Counted from the stretch's first letter, positions 28,074 through 38,094 are shown. The stretch: DNA of 55,904 bases from Alcanivorax profundi (GCF_003597125.1 NZ_QYYA01000007.1:1-55904); one strand, 5' to 3'. Notes: generated by a model from the letters alone, not told the origin. Translations and numbers: made by a program.

Positions 28074-28802
28074 CTAGATGGCGTTCCAATCAAAGTTGCG
28101 AAGCCTGACGGTCATACTGATTGCCTTACGCATCGCCCGATCTTCGGGTTCATCATAGGCTTCGCCAAGGACATGAAACTTCCGATTACCATCACTGACC
28201 GGCAGAACGTTGTTTTCCCGTTTGAGCAACAGTCCCACCTTTACCGACACAACCGGTGTGTCAGCAGGGACAGAATCCGCATCGACATAGCGACTAGCCG
28301 CAAGCTCACCATCCGCAACGGTATCGATTCCGTATAGCACCTGAAAGCTTTCGACTCCGGGCACCAACTCAACGACCACATCCGTATCAATGCTGCCTTT
28401 GCAATAAAGGCTGCCATCGTCGACGTAGTAGGTAGAGGCCACTTCAACCCAGCCACCGGCATCATTACCCGCACAATCTGTCGTTCCGTTATAGGCCACC
28501 GTCAGCACATCGTTGTCTGCCCCCTCATCAGAAGCAGTAATTTCCGCACTCCAGTCGTCAAACAGCACCCCCATATCCTGGGTGGGAGTAACGGAGTCCC
28601 AAACCAAACCAGTCTTGCGTAGATCCCTTACCAGGAAACGCATAATTTGCTGGCTATCCTGTTGAAGCTGCGAGGCCGTCTGTTGAAGTACGAATGTTTT
28701 CTGGTTGGTTGTGAAAAGCTGGATTGCTGCAGCGGACACAATCAAGCCCAGCACCAGCGCGACCATCAACTCAACCAGACTGAAACCGTTCTGCCTGCTC
28801 AC
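28074..28802 (-). CDS. pilW: Minor pilin PilW
   Basis: A 242-residue PilW-family pseudopilin with prepilin site QNG^FSLVELMVALVLGLIV, a long N-terminal helix (ASQLQQDSQQIMRFLVRDLRKTG) and a beta-rich C-terminal domain. The start is GTG 28802: GGAGG lies 7 nt upstream and the GTGA overlaps the pilV stop by 4 bp. The ATG 24 bp upstream would make an unusually long leader. Confidence 0.9.
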   Translation of the reverse strand: MSRQNGFSLVELMVALVLGLIVSAAAIQLFTTNQKTFVLQQTASQLQQDSQQIMRFLVRDLRKTGLVWDSVTPTQDMGVLFDDWSAEITASDEGADNDVLTVAYNGTTDCAGNDAGGWVEVASTYYVDDGSLYCKGSIDTDVVVELVPGVESFQVLYGIDTVADGELAASRYVDADSVPADTPVVSVKVGLLLKRENNVLPVSDGNRKFHVLGEAYDEPEDRAMRKAISMTVRLRNFDWNAI

Positions 28803-29323
28803 CGCGACACCTCCAACACCACACACGTCGCCGACTCATCGACATTAATGCCATCCGCCGTCAAACAGTCCGCTGGCGCCATCTTGCCCCAACTAACCAC
28901 AACACAGCTCATGGTATTGCCATTACACTGGCTCACACGTACGCGGCCATTTGGCAACTGATTGCCCGCCAGCCAAGCCAATTGATCAATATCCAGAGTC
29001 GCCATCTGTTCCGACGTGCAGTCATTTGCCTGGCACCCTGTCTCTGGATCGCCTCCCGGGTTTACCGTGGCATTCGGCCAACTGTCCGGATCCAGATAAG
29101 TTGCGACCTCTGCGCGATTGGACTCGATTCGTTCGAGTGCATCCTGACCTATCAAGGTAGCCTGCGAACGGTTGTTCGCTTCTTCCGCCCCCTTGAGGGC
29201 CGCAAGTTGCAACCCGGCATAGCCCAGCACGCCTATCGCAAGAATCAGCAATGCCACCAGAATCTCGACAAGACCAATTCCTTTTTGAACGGAGAACCGC
29301 TGTCTTTTCATCATCGTTTTCAT
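28799..29323 (-). CDS. pilV: Minor pilin PilV
   Basis: A 174-residue PilV-type pilin, prepilin site QKG^IGLVEILVALLILAIGVLG with Glu5. The soluble domain has five cysteines (CQANDC, SQCNG, SCVVV, ADCL) plus a C-terminal one. ATG 29323 overlaps the fimU stop (ATGA). It is the second gene of the operon; PilV connects the FimU-type initiator with PilW/PilX in the priming complex. Confidence 0.9.
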   Translation of the reverse strand: MKTMMKRQRFSVQKGIGLVEILVALLILAIGVLGYAGLQLAALKGAEEANNRSQATLIGQDALERIESNRAEVATYLDPDSWPNATVNPGGDPETGCQANDCTSEQMATLDIDQLAWLAGNQLPNGRVRVSQCNGNTMSCVVVSWGKMAPADCLTADGINVDESATCVVLEVSR

Positions 29324-29793
29324 GGGTTGCAATCAACATCCTCATTACTGATTCGGCCTACGACAGACACAGAGATCAGTCTTCCGGTATCTCCCGCTTT
29401 GGGGTTACATAGCTGGAAGGCTGCGGGGGTGTTAGTGGTATAGCCATCTGATCGAAATACGGGGTTGTTTGCCCCCTGAGTCTGTGTAATCGCCACATCC
29501 TGGGCAGGCAGGAACGTCTGATTCTTTTCCTCACTGCCTGCCGGGTAGGTAACAACCCAACCACTTTCCCAATCACCAGCCGTCACAGGGGCTACCGTCA
29601 CCTGCTGGCGCAGGCTGACCGATTGCATCTTCGCCAAATTCAAGGCAGTGATCAGATCGGCAGTGGACGTGCGCAAGGCATTGGAGGCAATCACCCCTTG
29701 ATAAGAAGGGATAGCAAACGCCAGCAGCACGCCCAGCACCAACAACGACACCACCAACTCGACAATCGTGAATCCCGATTCCTGCTTGCTCAT
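29320..29793 (-). CDS. fimU: GspH/FimT-like minor pilin FimU
   Basis: A 157-residue pseudopilin with prepilin site ESG^FTIVELVVSLLVLGVLLAF and a GspH-type beta domain with a C-terminal disulfide pair (QLCNPK, VDCNP). First gene of the leftward operon fimU-pilV-pilW-pilX-pilY1-pilE, with overlapping or closely spaced genes throughout. A purine-rich SD (GGGGCAGGG) precedes ATG 29793. The 251-bp upstream gap holds a CRP/Vfr-like site and an AlgR-like motif. Confidence 0.9.
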   Translation of the reverse strand: MSKQESGFTIVELVVSLLVLGVLLAFAIPSYQGVIASNALRTSTADLITALNLAKMQSVSLRQQVTVAPVTAGDWESGWVVTYPAGSEEKNQTFLPAQDVAITQTQGANNPVFRSDGYTTNTPAAFQLCNPKAGDTGRLISVSVVGRISNEDVDCNP

Positions 29794-29888
29794 CCCTGCC
29801 CCAACAATTGTTCTAATTCGACACGGATATCACTTTAGCAATGCTCCGCCACTCATCAATCGAATGGGGACCAATGGGGGATTGACGG

Positions 29889-29954
29889 CTCCGAACGGTA
29901 TAAGCTGCTGAAAAATAATGATTTTTGGTACTTTCGGGTGTGACAACACTCACA
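29889..29954 (-). promoter_or_regulatory. Control region of the fimU operon: CRP/Vfr-type site and AlgR-like motif
   Basis: A perfect TGTGA-N6-TCACA palindrome core lies at 29939-29954. On the minus strand CCGTTCGGAG (29889-29898) matches seven of nine positions of the AlgR consensus CCGTTCGTC as I recall it. A TTATAC hexamer (29898-29903) between them could be a -10 box with no good -35, as for an activated promoter. AlgR activates this operon in P. aeruginosa. The remainder of the 29794-30044 gap shows nothing else clear. Confidence 0.55.
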
Positions 29955-30044
29955 CTTTAATCGTAGACCAGTGCTATTTACTGCTTAGCCACAGGGATCG
30001 GTCGTACGCACAGGGAATGAACGGTCAAAAACCGCAGACAGGCG

Positions 30045-30980
30045 TTACGGACGCAACGCCTTGGGCATGGAGAAACGGATATTTTCTTCGCGGCCGGGGA
30101 TTTCCTGTGCCTCTTCGCCGCCATAGGACTTAAGGGTCGCGATGACTTGCTGCACCAGATCTTCCGGGGCGCTGGCACCGGCGGTGACACCGACAACCTT
30201 TTTGCCTTCCAGCCAGGCCTTGTCGATCTGGCCGGGCTCATCCAGCAGATAAGCCTCAGCACCGCAACGCTCGGCCAGTTCGCGCAGACGATTGGAGTTG
30301 GAGCTGTTGACGGAACCGACCACCAGCACAAGGCCACACTCCAGTGCCAACTGGCGAACGGCGTCCTGACGGTTGGTAGTGGCGTAGCAGATATCTTCGC
30401 GCTTGGGGCCGTGAATAGTGGGAAAGCGCGCCCGCAGGGCATCAATCACCTTGGCGGTATCATCCACACTCAGGGTGGTCTGGGTCACGAAGGCCAGCTT
30501 GTCCGGGTCACGCACCTGCAGCGCAGCCACATCGGCTTCGTCTTCCACCAGATAGATATCTCCGCCATGGGAGCGATCGTACTGCCCCATGGTGCCTTCC
30601 ACCTCAGGATGCCCTTCATGGCCGATCAGAATGCTTTCACGGCCTTCGCGCGCGTAACGGATCACTTCCATATGCACTTTGGTGACCAGTGGACAGGTGG
30701 CATCGAACACCTTGAGATCACGCCGCTGCGCCTCCTGCTGCACCGCTTTGGAAACACCATGAGCACTAAAGATCACAATGGCATCATCCGGCACCTCATG
30801 GAGCTCCTCCACAAAGACCGCTCCACGCTGACGCAGATCTTCCACCACATAGCGGTTATGCACGACCTCGTGGCGCACATAGATGGGCGGGCCGAACACT
30901 TCCAGAGCCCGGTTGACGATGTCGATGGCGCGATCCACCCCGGCACAGAAGCCACGGGGGTTGGCGAGACGAATTTCCAT
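30045..30980 (-). CDS. ispH: 4-hydroxy-3-methylbut-2-enyl diphosphate reductase
   Basis: The [4Fe-4S] enzyme making IPP and DMAPP at the end of the MEP pathway. The product is 311 residues. The cluster cysteines are in [18 protein letters not shown] and [10 protein letters not shown]. Substrate-binding histidines are in HEVVHNRYV and FSAHGV, with the conserved Glu in [10 protein letters not shown]. It is the last gene of the ribF-ileS-lspA-fkpB-ispH leftward group. The 97-bp gap before it carries a dispersed repeat, so some transcripts may end there. Confidence 0.96.
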   Translation of the reverse strand: MEIRLANPRGFCAGVDRAIDIVNRALEVFGPPIYVRHEVVHNRYVVEDLRQRGAVFVEELHEVPDDAIVIFSAHGVSKAVQQEAQRRDLKVFDATCPLVTKVHMEVIRYAREGRESILIGHEGHPEVEGTMGQYDRSHGGDIYLVEDEADVAALQVRDPDKLAFVTQTTLSVDDTAKVIDALRARFPTIHGPKREDICYATTNRQDAVRQLALECGLVLVVGSVNSSNSNRLRELAERCGAEAYLLDEPGQIDKAWLEGKKVVGVTAGASAPEDLVQQVIATLKSYGGEEAQEIPGREENIRFSMPKALRP

Positions 30981-30982
30981 AA

Positions 30983-31015
30983 GGCAGTGAACAGTTAACA
31001 GTGAAGAGTTAACAG
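30983..31015. repeat. GTTAACAGTGAA-family dispersed repeat
   Basis: Two offset copies of a GTTAACAG unit surround the 14-mer CAGTTAACAGTGAA (30992-31005), identical to both arms of the repeat at 14024-14175. It starts 3 bp upstream of the ispH ATG and therefore overlaps its ribosome-binding region. Confidence 0.7.
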
Positions 31016-31077
31016 CAAAAGGCTGCTACTACGAGTCTAACGGTTAATCCTGACACATTCACGGTCCGTGAGAGGCA

Positions 31078-31548
31078 TCAATTCAATGTCACCGGCTGCT
31101 CCGGGGCATAGCGTTCCACCGCGATGATTTCCACTTCAAAGGTCAGGTCGCGGCCTGCCAAGGGGTGGTTGAAATCCACATAGACCCAGTCATCCTCCAC
31201 CCGGCTGATCACGCCCGGCAACTCACCGCCAGCCGCATCGGCAAAGCTCAGCACCATGCCCGACTCCAGGGTGTCGTACTGAATAAAGGTGTCACGCGTG
31301 AAATGCTGTACGTTTTCCTCGTTGTACTCACCGAAGGCTTTTTTCGCCTCCAGAAATACGCTGCGTTTGTCGCCAGCCTTGAGACCGCGAATGGAACTCT
31401 CAAAGCCGGGCAGCAAGGACTCATCGCCCCACACGAAGGCCGCCGGCTCACCGCCGAAGGTGGAGTCCATTTCCGTGCCATCCATCAGGCGCACCGCAAA
31501 GTGCAGGGTGACCCGGGTTTCCGGGCCAGCGCGAAGAATCTCAGTCAT
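31078..31548 (-). CDS. fkpB: FKBP-type peptidyl-prolyl isomerase FkpB (SlpA-like)
   Basis: A 156-residue two-domain FKBP/IF (insert-in-flap) isomerase-chaperone. The FKBP core strands are at the ends ([19 protein letters not shown] and [14 protein letters not shown]), with the IF domain between about 70 and 130 ([18 protein letters not shown]). ATG 31548 overlaps lspA by 8 bp. It is found next to lspA and ispH in many gammaproteobacteria. Confidence 0.93.
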   Translation of the reverse strand: MTEILRAGPETRVTLHFAVRLMDGTEMDSTFGGEPAAFVWGDESLLPGFESSIRGLKAGDKRSVFLEAKKAFGEYNEENVQHFTRDTFIQYDTLESGMVLSFADAAGGELPGVISRVEDDWVYVDFNHPLAGRDLTFEVEIIAVERYAPEQPVTLN

Positions 31549-32035
31549 GGCGCTTTTTCGCTCCCAGCAGCATGTCCAGCAAAATCAGGCCGGCACCAAT
31601 GGTGATAGCCGTGTCAGCAATATTAAAGGCAGGGAAGTGGTAATCGCCCCAGTAGAAGTCCAGAAAATCCACCACATGCCCCAGTACCAGGCGGTCGTAG
31701 AAATTACCCAGCGCACCGCCAAGAATCAGTGAAAGCGCCACACCCTGCAGGGTTTCCGCCTTGGTCAGCCTCGCTAACCAGATCAGGATCATGACCGAGG
31801 CCCCCACTGCAATAGCCGTGAAGAACCATCGCTGCCAGCCACCGGCATCTGCCAGAAAGCTGAACGCCGCGCCACTGTTGTAGGCCAGCGTCAGATTGAA
31901 GTGCGGGAACACGTCCAGTCGCTCATAGAGGGAAAAACGGTCCACAATCATATGTTTGGTGATCTGATCCAGCACGATCACCACCGCGCTGAGCCATAGC
32001 CACACCAACTGGCCGGGGATCTTCGATGAGGTCAT
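31541..32035 (-). CDS. lspA: Lipoprotein signal peptidase II
   Basis: An aspartyl peptidase of the inner membrane that removes signal peptides of lipidated prolipoproteins. The product is 164 residues with four transmembrane helices. The catalytic aspartates lie in [16 protein letters not shown] and [10 protein letters not shown]. The start is taken at ATG 32035 (MTSSKIPG). The frame is open back to 32113 through a REP-like repeat, which is unlikely to be translated. It lies downstream of ileS, the standard order. Confidence 0.94.
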   Translation of the reverse strand: MTSSKIPGQLVWLWLSAVVIVLDQITKHMIVDRFSLYERLDVFPHFNLTLAYNSGAAFSFLADAGGWQRWFFTAIAVGASVMILIWLARLTKAETLQGVALSLILGGALGNFYDRLVLGHVVDFLDFYWGDYHFPAFNIADTAITIGAGLILLDMLLGAKKRHD

Positions 32036-32065
32036 TTGTTTTCTACCGGGTTCATTCGCAGGGCG

Positions 32066-32108
32066 CTGTAACGGCGGAGAGGGGCTGGCACCCCTTTCCG
32101 CCTTACAG
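32066..32108. repeat. REP-like palindrome between ileS and lspA
   Basis: CTGTAACGGCGGAGAGGGG, a short loop and CCCCTTTCCGCCTTACAG form an imperfect hairpin of about 18 bp. The sequence is related to the two head-to-head elements at 39269-39349 (shared GGCRGAGA...TTTCCGCCYTAC). Confidence 0.7.
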
Positions 32109-32113
32109 AGCAT

Positions 32114-34921
32114 TTAGGCGTAATGCCGCACTTCGCCGTCACCGTCCACATTGGTGACACAGCGACCACACAGCGCTTCATGGCCCGCATGACTGCCCAC
32201 ATCAGGCTGGTGATGCCAGCACCGCACGCACTTGGTGTGGGCCGACGCAACCACTTTCACTTTCAGCCCGGGCACACTGTCATCCAACCCGGCCGGAGCC
32301 TGAGACAACGGCTTGAGAGTCGCCGCAGAGGTGATTGTCACGAAACGCAACTCGTCACCCAGCTTTTCCAGCAACGCCTGCTTGTCGGCATCCACGAACA
32401 GGGTCACTTCCGCACTGAGCCCGCCCTTGATCACCTTGTCGCGGCGTGCCCCTTCAATGGCCTTGTTAACGCCCTGCTTCACGTCTTGCACCTGCTGCCA
32501 GAACTCACGCCCCATGGCGTTGCCCTCAAGGGCAAACAGGCCGTCATACCATTCGGCCAGGAACACGGAATCGAGCCGCTCTCCGGGCAGGTTTTCGTAA
32601 ATTTCCTCAGCGGTGAAGCTGAGGATCGGCGCCATCCATCGCACCAGAGCCTGGGCAATATGGTACAGGGCCGTCTGGCAAGAGCGCCGCGCCACAGAAT
32701 CCGCCTGGGTGGTGTACTGGCGATCCTTGATGATATCCAGATAAAAGCCACCCAGATCCAATGCACAGAAGTGATGCAGGCGCTGGTAGATCTGGTGGAA
32801 GTGATAACCGTCGTACAGCCCCTTGATCTCGTCCTGCAACTGCAGGGCACGATCCACAATGTAGCGATCCAGTGCCAGCATCTGCTCCGGTTGCAATGCA
32901 TCCACCGCGGGATCAAAACCACTCAAATTGGAGAGCAGGAAGCGGCTGGTATTGCGGATACGGCGATAGCTGTCACCCATCTGCTTGAGAATGTCCTTGG
33001 ACACCGACATCTCGCCACGGTAGTCGGTGGCCGCCACCCAAAGACGCAGGATGTCGGCGCCCAGATCGTTCCACACTTCCTGCGGAGCGATCACATTGCC
33101 GATGGACTTGGACATCTTGCGGCCCTGCTCATCCACGGTGAAGCCATGGGTCAGCACCGTCTCGTAGGGCGCCGCATCGCGGATAGCCAAGCTGGTCAGC
33201 AAGGAGGACTGGAACCAGCCACGGTGCTGGTCAGAGCCCTCCAGGTACAGATCCGCCGGGGCTCGCAGCTGTTCACGCTGATCCAGCACACAGTAGTGGG
33301 TCACGCCGGAATCGAACCACACGTCCAGGGTATCGGTGACCTTGCTGTACTGGTCCGCCTCGTCGCCGAGCAGCTCGGCCGGATCCAGATCGAACCAGGC
33401 ATCAATGCCCTCTTTTTCGACACGCTGCGCCACCTGCTCGATCAACGCCGGGGTATCGGGGTGCAGCTCGGAGGTTTCCTTGTTCACGAACAGCGCAATG
33501 GGCACGCCCCAGGTACGCTGCCGGGAGATACACCAATCCGGGCGGTCGCTGAGCATGCCGTCGATGCGAGCCTTGCCCCACTCGGGCAGCCACTGAACTT
33601 TTTCCACTTCCTGCTGGGCACGCTGGAGCAGGCCATTCTTGTCCATGGACACGAACCACTGCGCGGTGGCGCGGAAAATCAGCGGGGTCTTGTGGCGCCA
33701 GCAGTGCGGGTAGCTGTGTTCCAGCTTGGCGAACTTCACCAGCGCACCGCTTTCTTTCAGGGCCTCAATCACCGGCTCGTTAGCCTTGCTCACGTGCAGG
33801 CCACCGACCACCTCAAGGTCGTCACGGAACTTGCCGTTATCCAGTACCGGGCTGACTGGATCCAGGTCGTATTTCTGTCCGACCACAAAGTCATCGGCAC
33901 CGTGGCCCGGGGCCGTGTGCACCAGGCCGGTACCGGCATCGGTGGTAACATGCTCGCCGAGAATCACCGGCACCTGATACGCCAGGAACGGATGCTGCAG
34001 GGACAAGCCTTCCAGCTTGGCGCCCACGACAGACGCGGAGCGGGACACATTCTCCAGCCCCCATTTTTCCACCAGATCATCCGCCAGCGCCTCGGCCACC
34101 AGCCATTCACCGGCCTCACCATCCTGCGTGGCGGTCAGCAGCACATACTCCAGCTCCGGGTGTACCGCCACCGCGCGGTTGGCCGGCAAGGTCCAGGGCG
34201 TGGTGGTCCAGATCACCAGGCGTGGCGCCTTCGCCTCGATGGCGCTGCGCGCGGTGAAATCCGCACCGTCCACCACCGGGAATGCCACATCAATGGCAAA
34301 AGACACCTTGTCGTAATATTCCACTTCCGCTTCGGCCAGGGCAGAGCCGCAATCCAGGCACCAGTGCACCGGTTTGAAGCCCTGCTGCAGATGACCGTTG
34401 TCCACGATCTTGCCGAGGCCACGGATGATATTGGCCTCGAAGCCGTAATCCATGGTCAGGTAGGGATTGTCCCAATCACCGAACACACCCAGGCGCTTGA
34501 AGTCGGCCTTCTGACCTTCCACCTGCTTGCTGGCGTATTCACGGCACTTTTGCCGGAAGGTGCGGGCGTCGACCTTGTGGCCAGCCTTGCCGACTTTCTT
34601 TTCCACCATCAATTCGATGGGCAGGCCATGGCAATCCCAGCCGGGCACATAGGGGGCATCAAAACCCGCCAGGGTGCGCGACTTGACGATCATGTCCTTG
34701 AGGATCTTGTTTACCGCATGGCCAATATGAATATTGCCATTGGCGTAGGGAGGACCATCATGAAGAATAAACTTGGGACGACCGGCAAAAGCCTCGCGAA
34801 TCTTCTGATAGAGCGCTTTCTCCTGCCACTCTTTCAGCCGCGCGGGCTCACGCTGGGACAAACCGGCCTTCATGGGGAAGTCGGTATGGGGAAGGTTAAG
34901 CGTTGCCTTGTAGTCCGTCAT
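32114..34921 (-). CDS. ileS: Isoleucyl-tRNA synthetase
   Basis: Class I synthetase with editing domain, 935 residues. HIGH motif in [11 protein letters not shown] (about 60), CP1 editing domain in the middle with the [15 protein letters not shown] segment, KMSKS motif in [11 protein letters not shown], and a C-terminal zinc ribbon CVRCWHH ... CGRCVTN typical of bacterial type 1 IleRS. The ATG overlaps the ribF stop (ATGA), so it is coupled to ribF. Length and all motifs are intact. Confidence 0.98.
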   Translation of the reverse strand: MTDYKATLNLPHTDFPMKAGLSQREPARLKEWQEKALYQKIREAFAGRPKFILHDGPPYANGNIHIGHAVNKILKDMIVKSRTLAGFDAPYVPGWDCHGLPIELMVEKKVGKAGHKVDARTFRQKCREYASKQVEGQKADFKRLGVFGDWDNPYLTMDYGFEANIIRGLGKIVDNGHLQQGFKPVHWCLDCGSALAEAEVEYYDKVSFAIDVAFPVVDGADFTARSAIEAKAPRLVIWTTTPWTLPANRAVAVHPELEYVLLTATQDGEAGEWLVAEALADDLVEKWGLENVSRSASVVGAKLEGLSLQHPFLAYQVPVILGEHVTTDAGTGLVHTAPGHGADDFVVGQKYDLDPVSPVLDNGKFRDDLEVVGGLHVSKANEPVIEALKESGALVKFAKLEHSYPHCWRHKTPLIFRATAQWFVSMDKNGLLQRAQQEVEKVQWLPEWGKARIDGMLSDRPDWCISRQRTWGVPIALFVNKETSELHPDTPALIEQVAQRVEKEGIDAWFDLDPAELLGDEADQYSKVTDTLDVWFDSGVTHYCVLDQREQLRAPADLYLEGSDQHRGWFQSSLLTSLAIRDAAPYETVLTHGFTVDEQGRKMSKSIGNVIAPQEVWNDLGADILRLWVAATDYRGEMSVSKDILKQMGDSYRRIRNTSRFLLSNLSGFDPAVDALQPEQMLALDRYIVDRALQLQDEIKGLYDGYHFHQIYQRLHHFCALDLGGFYLDIIKDRQYTTQADSVARRSCQTALYHIAQALVRWMAPILSFTAEEIYENLPGERLDSVFLAEWYDGLFALEGNAMGREFWQQVQDVKQGVNKAIEGARRDKVIKGGLSAEVTLFVDADKQALLEKLGDELRFVTITSAATLKPLSQAPAGLDDSVPGLKVKVVASAHTKCVRCWHHQPDVGSHAGHEALCGRCVTNVDGDGEVRHYA

Positions 34922-35883
34922 ATTCCCGTCTTTTCAAAGTAGTCTCGGACCGCTTCCACATCCTGCCAGATAGCAGTCTTGAGCTGGTCCAGGTCCGCAA
35001 ATTTTTCTTCCGCCCGCACATAATGGCGGAACGCTACCGTCAGGTGCTTGCCGTACAGGCCGTCCTTGCCAAAACCGGCACCGTCGCCCTCTTCACAAAA
35101 ATCCAGCAGGTGCACTTCCAGGCGGTTCTCGGTCCCATTCACGGTGGGCCGGGTGCCCATATTGGCGGCCCCCGGCTGATCCGTCAGGCCCGCACCACTT
35201 ACGCTGACAGCGAACACACCCTTCAGGGGAGACTGCAATCGTTTCAGGGCCAGGTTCACCGTGGGCAAATTCAGGGTGCGACCGATCTTGTCACCGTGAC
35301 GCACCCGACCGCTGATCGCGAAGGGCCGGCCCAGTAACTGCGCGGCCAGATCAAACGCCCCGGCACTCAGGGCCGCCCGGATCCGGGTGCTGGACACCCG
35401 CTCACCGTCCACTTCACAGGTGGCCGTGTCCGTCACCGAAAAACCGAAACGCTCGCCAGCCTGCCGTAAATAGGCGAAATCGCCATCACGGCCGCAACCG
35501 AAACGGAAGTCATCGCCCACCACCAGATAGTCCACACCCAGGCCATCGACCAACAGGCCTTTGACAAAGGCCTCGGCGGTAAGCGCCCGGAAGCGCGCAT
35601 TGAAACGCACACACAACACCTGATCTACCCCGGCCTCTCGCAAGGCGATCAACTTGTCGCGCAGCGACATCAACCGGGGCGGCGCCTGATCCGGCGCAAA
35701 AAATTCCTGGGGCTGAGGCTCGAACAGCATCACCGTGGACTTCAACCCACGGCGACGGGCTTCCGTGATCACCTGATCCAGAATGCGCTGATGGCCCAGA
35801 TGCACCCCATCAAAATTGCCGATGGTGGCCACACAGCCACGATGCGTCTCGCGCAGATTGTGAATGCCGCGAATCAGTCGCAT
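34918..35883 (-). CDS. ribF: Bifunctional riboflavin kinase / FAD synthetase
   Basis: Makes FMN and then FAD. The product is 321 residues: an N-terminal nucleotidyltransferase domain with [11 protein letters not shown] and the SSTRIR motif, then a C-terminal flavokinase domain ([28 protein letters not shown]). First gene of the operon ribF-ileS-lspA-fkpB-ispH. ATG 35883 is preferred; a GTG directly upstream (35886) would sit too close to the GAGGG SD. Confidence 0.95.
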   Translation of the reverse strand: MRLIRGIHNLRETHRGCVATIGNFDGVHLGHQRILDQVITEARRRGLKSTVMLFEPQPQEFFAPDQAPPRLMSLRDKLIALREAGVDQVLCVRFNARFRALTAEAFVKGLLVDGLGVDYLVVGDDFRFGCGRDGDFAYLRQAGERFGFSVTDTATCEVDGERVSSTRIRAALSAGAFDLAAQLLGRPFAISGRVRHGDKIGRTLNLPTVNLALKRLQSPLKGVFAVSVSGAGLTDQPGAANMGTRPTVNGTENRLEVHLLDFCEEGDGAGFGKDGLYGKHLTVAFRHYVRAEEKFADLDQLKTAIWQDVEAVRDYFEKTGI

Positions 35884-35909
35884 CACACCCTCGTCTCGAA
35901 AGACGCCAG

Positions 35910-35915
35910 ATTATA
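35910..35915 (-). promoter_or_regulatory. -10 box of the ribF operon promoter
   Basis: A perfect TATAAT on the minus strand, 27 bp before the ribF ATG, gives a short 5' leader. No good -35 hexamer is visible at 16-18 bp. Confidence 0.5.
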
Positions 35916-35955
35916 CAGGAACGCTGCCGGGCTGCACGACGGTTGTAGGTCCTGG

Positions 35956-37521
35956 CTAGCGGCGCAAATGTCGCACCCTCAGCCCCAACACCAGCAAACA
36001 AAGACCATAGGTCCCCAGGCCCGCCACCACGATCAGGCTCAACCAACCAACTCGCAGCATTGCGCCGGCCTCGGTCCATACCTGGGTTTGCTGCGCCAGC
36101 CACCCGGTTCCTGCTGCCATGGCGCCCCCGGCCACCAGCATGCGCAGCCCGTGCCCCGTCCAACCTGGCAAAGGCTGGTAGACGCCGCTGCGGCGCAGCC
36201 CGATATATAGCAGCCCGGCATTCAGCCAGGCAGAAAGCGCCATGGCCGTGGCCAGGCCCACATGACGGAATTCCCACACCAGCACAGCACCAAACACCAT
36301 ATTCGCCAGCATGGACACCACCCCGATTTTCACCGGAGTCTTGGTGTCCTGGCGCGCGTAATACCCCGGCGCCAGCACCTTGATCAGCATGGCCGCCAGC
36401 AATCCGAAGCTGTAAGCGCGCAGGGATTCAGCCGTTTTCGCCACATCGAGCGCGGAAAACTCACCATACTGGAACAAGGTGGACAGCAAGGGCTCTGCCA
36501 GCACCGCCAATGCCAGCGCCGCCGGAAGACCAATCAATAGCACCAGGCGAATCGCCCAATCCAGCATGCGGGAAAACGCCTGCGGATCTGCCTGGGCATG
36601 TTGCCGGGACAGACTCGGCAGAATCACCGTCCCGATGGCGACCGCAAAAATACCCAGTGGCAGCTCAATCAAGCGATCGGTGTAATACAGCCAGGTCACC
36701 GACCCGGTCTCCAACAGGGAGGCCAGCACCGTATTGACCAACGAATTCAGCTGGTAGACCGACGCACCGAACAACGCCGGCGCCATCAACCCCATGATCT
36801 TGCGCACTCCCGGGTCCTGCCACCCCATACGCGGCACCGGCATGAGATTCAGACGCGCGAGAAAGGGCAACTGAAACAGCAGCTGGGCCGCACCGGCGAT
36901 CAACACCCCCCACGCCAGCGCCACCGCCATCCGGTCCTCGGCAAAGTGCGGCGCCAGAAACAAGGCACACGCAATCAAGCTCAGATTGAGCAGCACCGGG
37001 GTAAACGCCGGCACTGCAAACCGGTTCCAACTGTTAAGGATGCCGCCCGCGAAAGCCGTCAGGGCGATAAAAAAGAGATAAGGAAAGGTCAGACGCAGCA
37101 TTTCCACTGCCAGCGCCCGCTTGTGCGGCTCATCACCAAACCCGGGCGCGAACACCCAGATGATCAGGGGCGCGCCCAGCACCCCCAGCAACGTCACCAG
37201 CATCAGGGTGCCACCCAGTGTCCCGGCAACCCGGTCCACCAGCAGTTTGGTTGCCGCCATGCTGCCCTTGTTCCGGTATTCACTAAGCACCGGCACAAAG
37301 GCCTGGTTAAACGCCCCTTCAGCAAACAACCGACGCAGGAGATTGGGGATTTTAAGGGCAACAAAAAAGGCATCCGCCCCGGCGGACGCCCCCAGCATGC
37401 GGGCAATCACCACGTCACGGATCAACCCCAACACCCGCGAAAGCATGGTCATGCTCGACACCACCAGGGTGGAGGCCAGCAAGCCGGCTTTTTTGGGCGG
37501 GGTCTGCGTGCTGTCTGTCAT
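35956..37521 (-). CDS. murJ: Lipid II flippase MurJ
   Basis: A MOP-superfamily transporter that flips lipid II across the inner membrane for peptidoglycan synthesis. The product is 521 residues with about 14 transmembrane segments. The N-terminal SRVLGLIRDVVIARMLGAS and NLLRRLFAEGAFNQAFVPVL segments hold the essential arginines of the cavity. ATG 37521 (MTDSTQTPPKK) has GGAG 5 nt upstream. The open frame further 5' lacks family similarity. It lies between rpsT and ribF as in pseudomonads. Confidence 0.96.
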   Translation of the reverse strand: MTDSTQTPPKKAGLLASTLVVSSMTMLSRVLGLIRDVVIARMLGASAGADAFFVALKIPNLLRRLFAEGAFNQAFVPVLSEYRNKGSMAATKLLVDRVAGTLGGTLMLVTLLGVLGAPLIIWVFAPGFGDEPHKRALAVEMLRLTFPYLFFIALTAFAGGILNSWNRFAVPAFTPVLLNLSLIACALFLAPHFAEDRMAVALAWGVLIAGAAQLLFQLPFLARLNLMPVPRMGWQDPGVRKIMGLMAPALFGASVYQLNSLVNTVLASLLETGSVTWLYYTDRLIELPLGIFAVAIGTVILPSLSRQHAQADPQAFSRMLDWAIRLVLLIGLPAALALAVLAEPLLSTLFQYGEFSALDVAKTAESLRAYSFGLLAAMLIKVLAPGYYARQDTKTPVKIGVVSMLANMVFGAVLVWEFRHVGLATAMALSAWLNAGLLYIGLRRSGVYQPLPGWTGHGLRMLVAGGAMAAGTGWLAQQTQVWTEAGAMLRVGWLSLIVVAGLGTYGLCLLVLGLRVRHLRR

Positions 37522-37646
37522 GGGGTCTCCAATACCCGGGCGCCACCCGGGCAGCCCACAACGCCCCTCAACCGGGCGGAACCGGGCAAGGTTAGCGAAA
37601 GGCCACACGAACCGCTACCAGTGATCATTTCAGCGCCCTTTTCCCA

Positions 37647-37675
37647 TTGACAATGCCCCTCATGATCGGCATAGT
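37647..37675 (+). promoter_or_regulatory. rpsT promoter
   Basis: Consensus -35 TTGACA (37647-37652), 17-bp spacer and CATAGT (37670-37675), followed by a GC-rich TGCGCG discriminator as in stringently controlled ribosomal promoters. The leader is about 120 nt and has a GGCCGC/GCGGCC hairpin (37740-37754). Confidence 0.7.
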
Positions 37676-37804
37676 TGCGCGTCTTTAGACCGTGGCACGC
37701 CTGTTTTTTGATCACAACCTGATCGCAACAACGTGTGCCGGCCGCCCTGCGGCCTGTGTCATAAACCCAATTTCGACCTCAGAATTCAAGATAGGAGCAG
37801 GACC

Positions 37805-38071
37805 TTGGCTAATTCACCGCAAGCACGCAAGCGTGCGCGTCAGGCGGAAAAGCGCCGTCAGCACAACGCAGCGATGCGCTCCATGGTGCGCACATACCTG
37901 AAAAAGGTGAACGCGGCTATTGCGTCCGGCGACCAAGGTGCCGCCCAGGAAGCTTACACCCAAGCGGTATCCGTGCTGGACAAAGCCACCCGCAAGGGCA
38001 AGTTTCACCCCAACAAGGCCGCTCGCCACAAGAGCCGCCTGAACACCAAGATCAAGGCCATGGCTGCCTGA
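37805..38071 (+). CDS. rpsT: 30S ribosomal protein S20
   Basis: An 88-residue basic helical protein (ANSPQARKRARQAEKRRQHN..., NPNKAARHKSRLN-type C-terminus) binding the 5' domain of 16S rRNA. The start codon is TTG (37805), preceded by GGAG at 7-10 nt; the next ATG would remove about 22 conserved residues. E. coli rpsT also starts with UUG, and that weak start is part of its autoregulation. The same control is plausible here. It is a single gene with its own promoter and terminator. Confidence 0.96.
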   Translation: MANSPQARKRARQAEKRRQHNAAMRSMVRTYLKKVNAAIASGDQGAAQEAYTQAVSVLDKATRKGKFHPNKAARHKSRLNTKIKAMAA

Positions 38072-38094
38072 TCGAACGTGTTCCGTTGGACATA

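Noticed and set aside
29824-29845. Sigma-54-like TGGCGGAGCATTGCT upstream of fimU on the minus strand
   Set aside because: GG and GC are 9 bp apart instead of 10, and the -24 half is TGGCGG, so it should not work as a -24/-12 promoter.
32123-34942. A 939-codon open frame antisense to ileS, and a 547-codon frame antisense to ilvI (8671-10314)
   Set aside because: They mirror intact conserved genes. GC-rich codon use leaves the antisense frame open, and the products look like no protein family.
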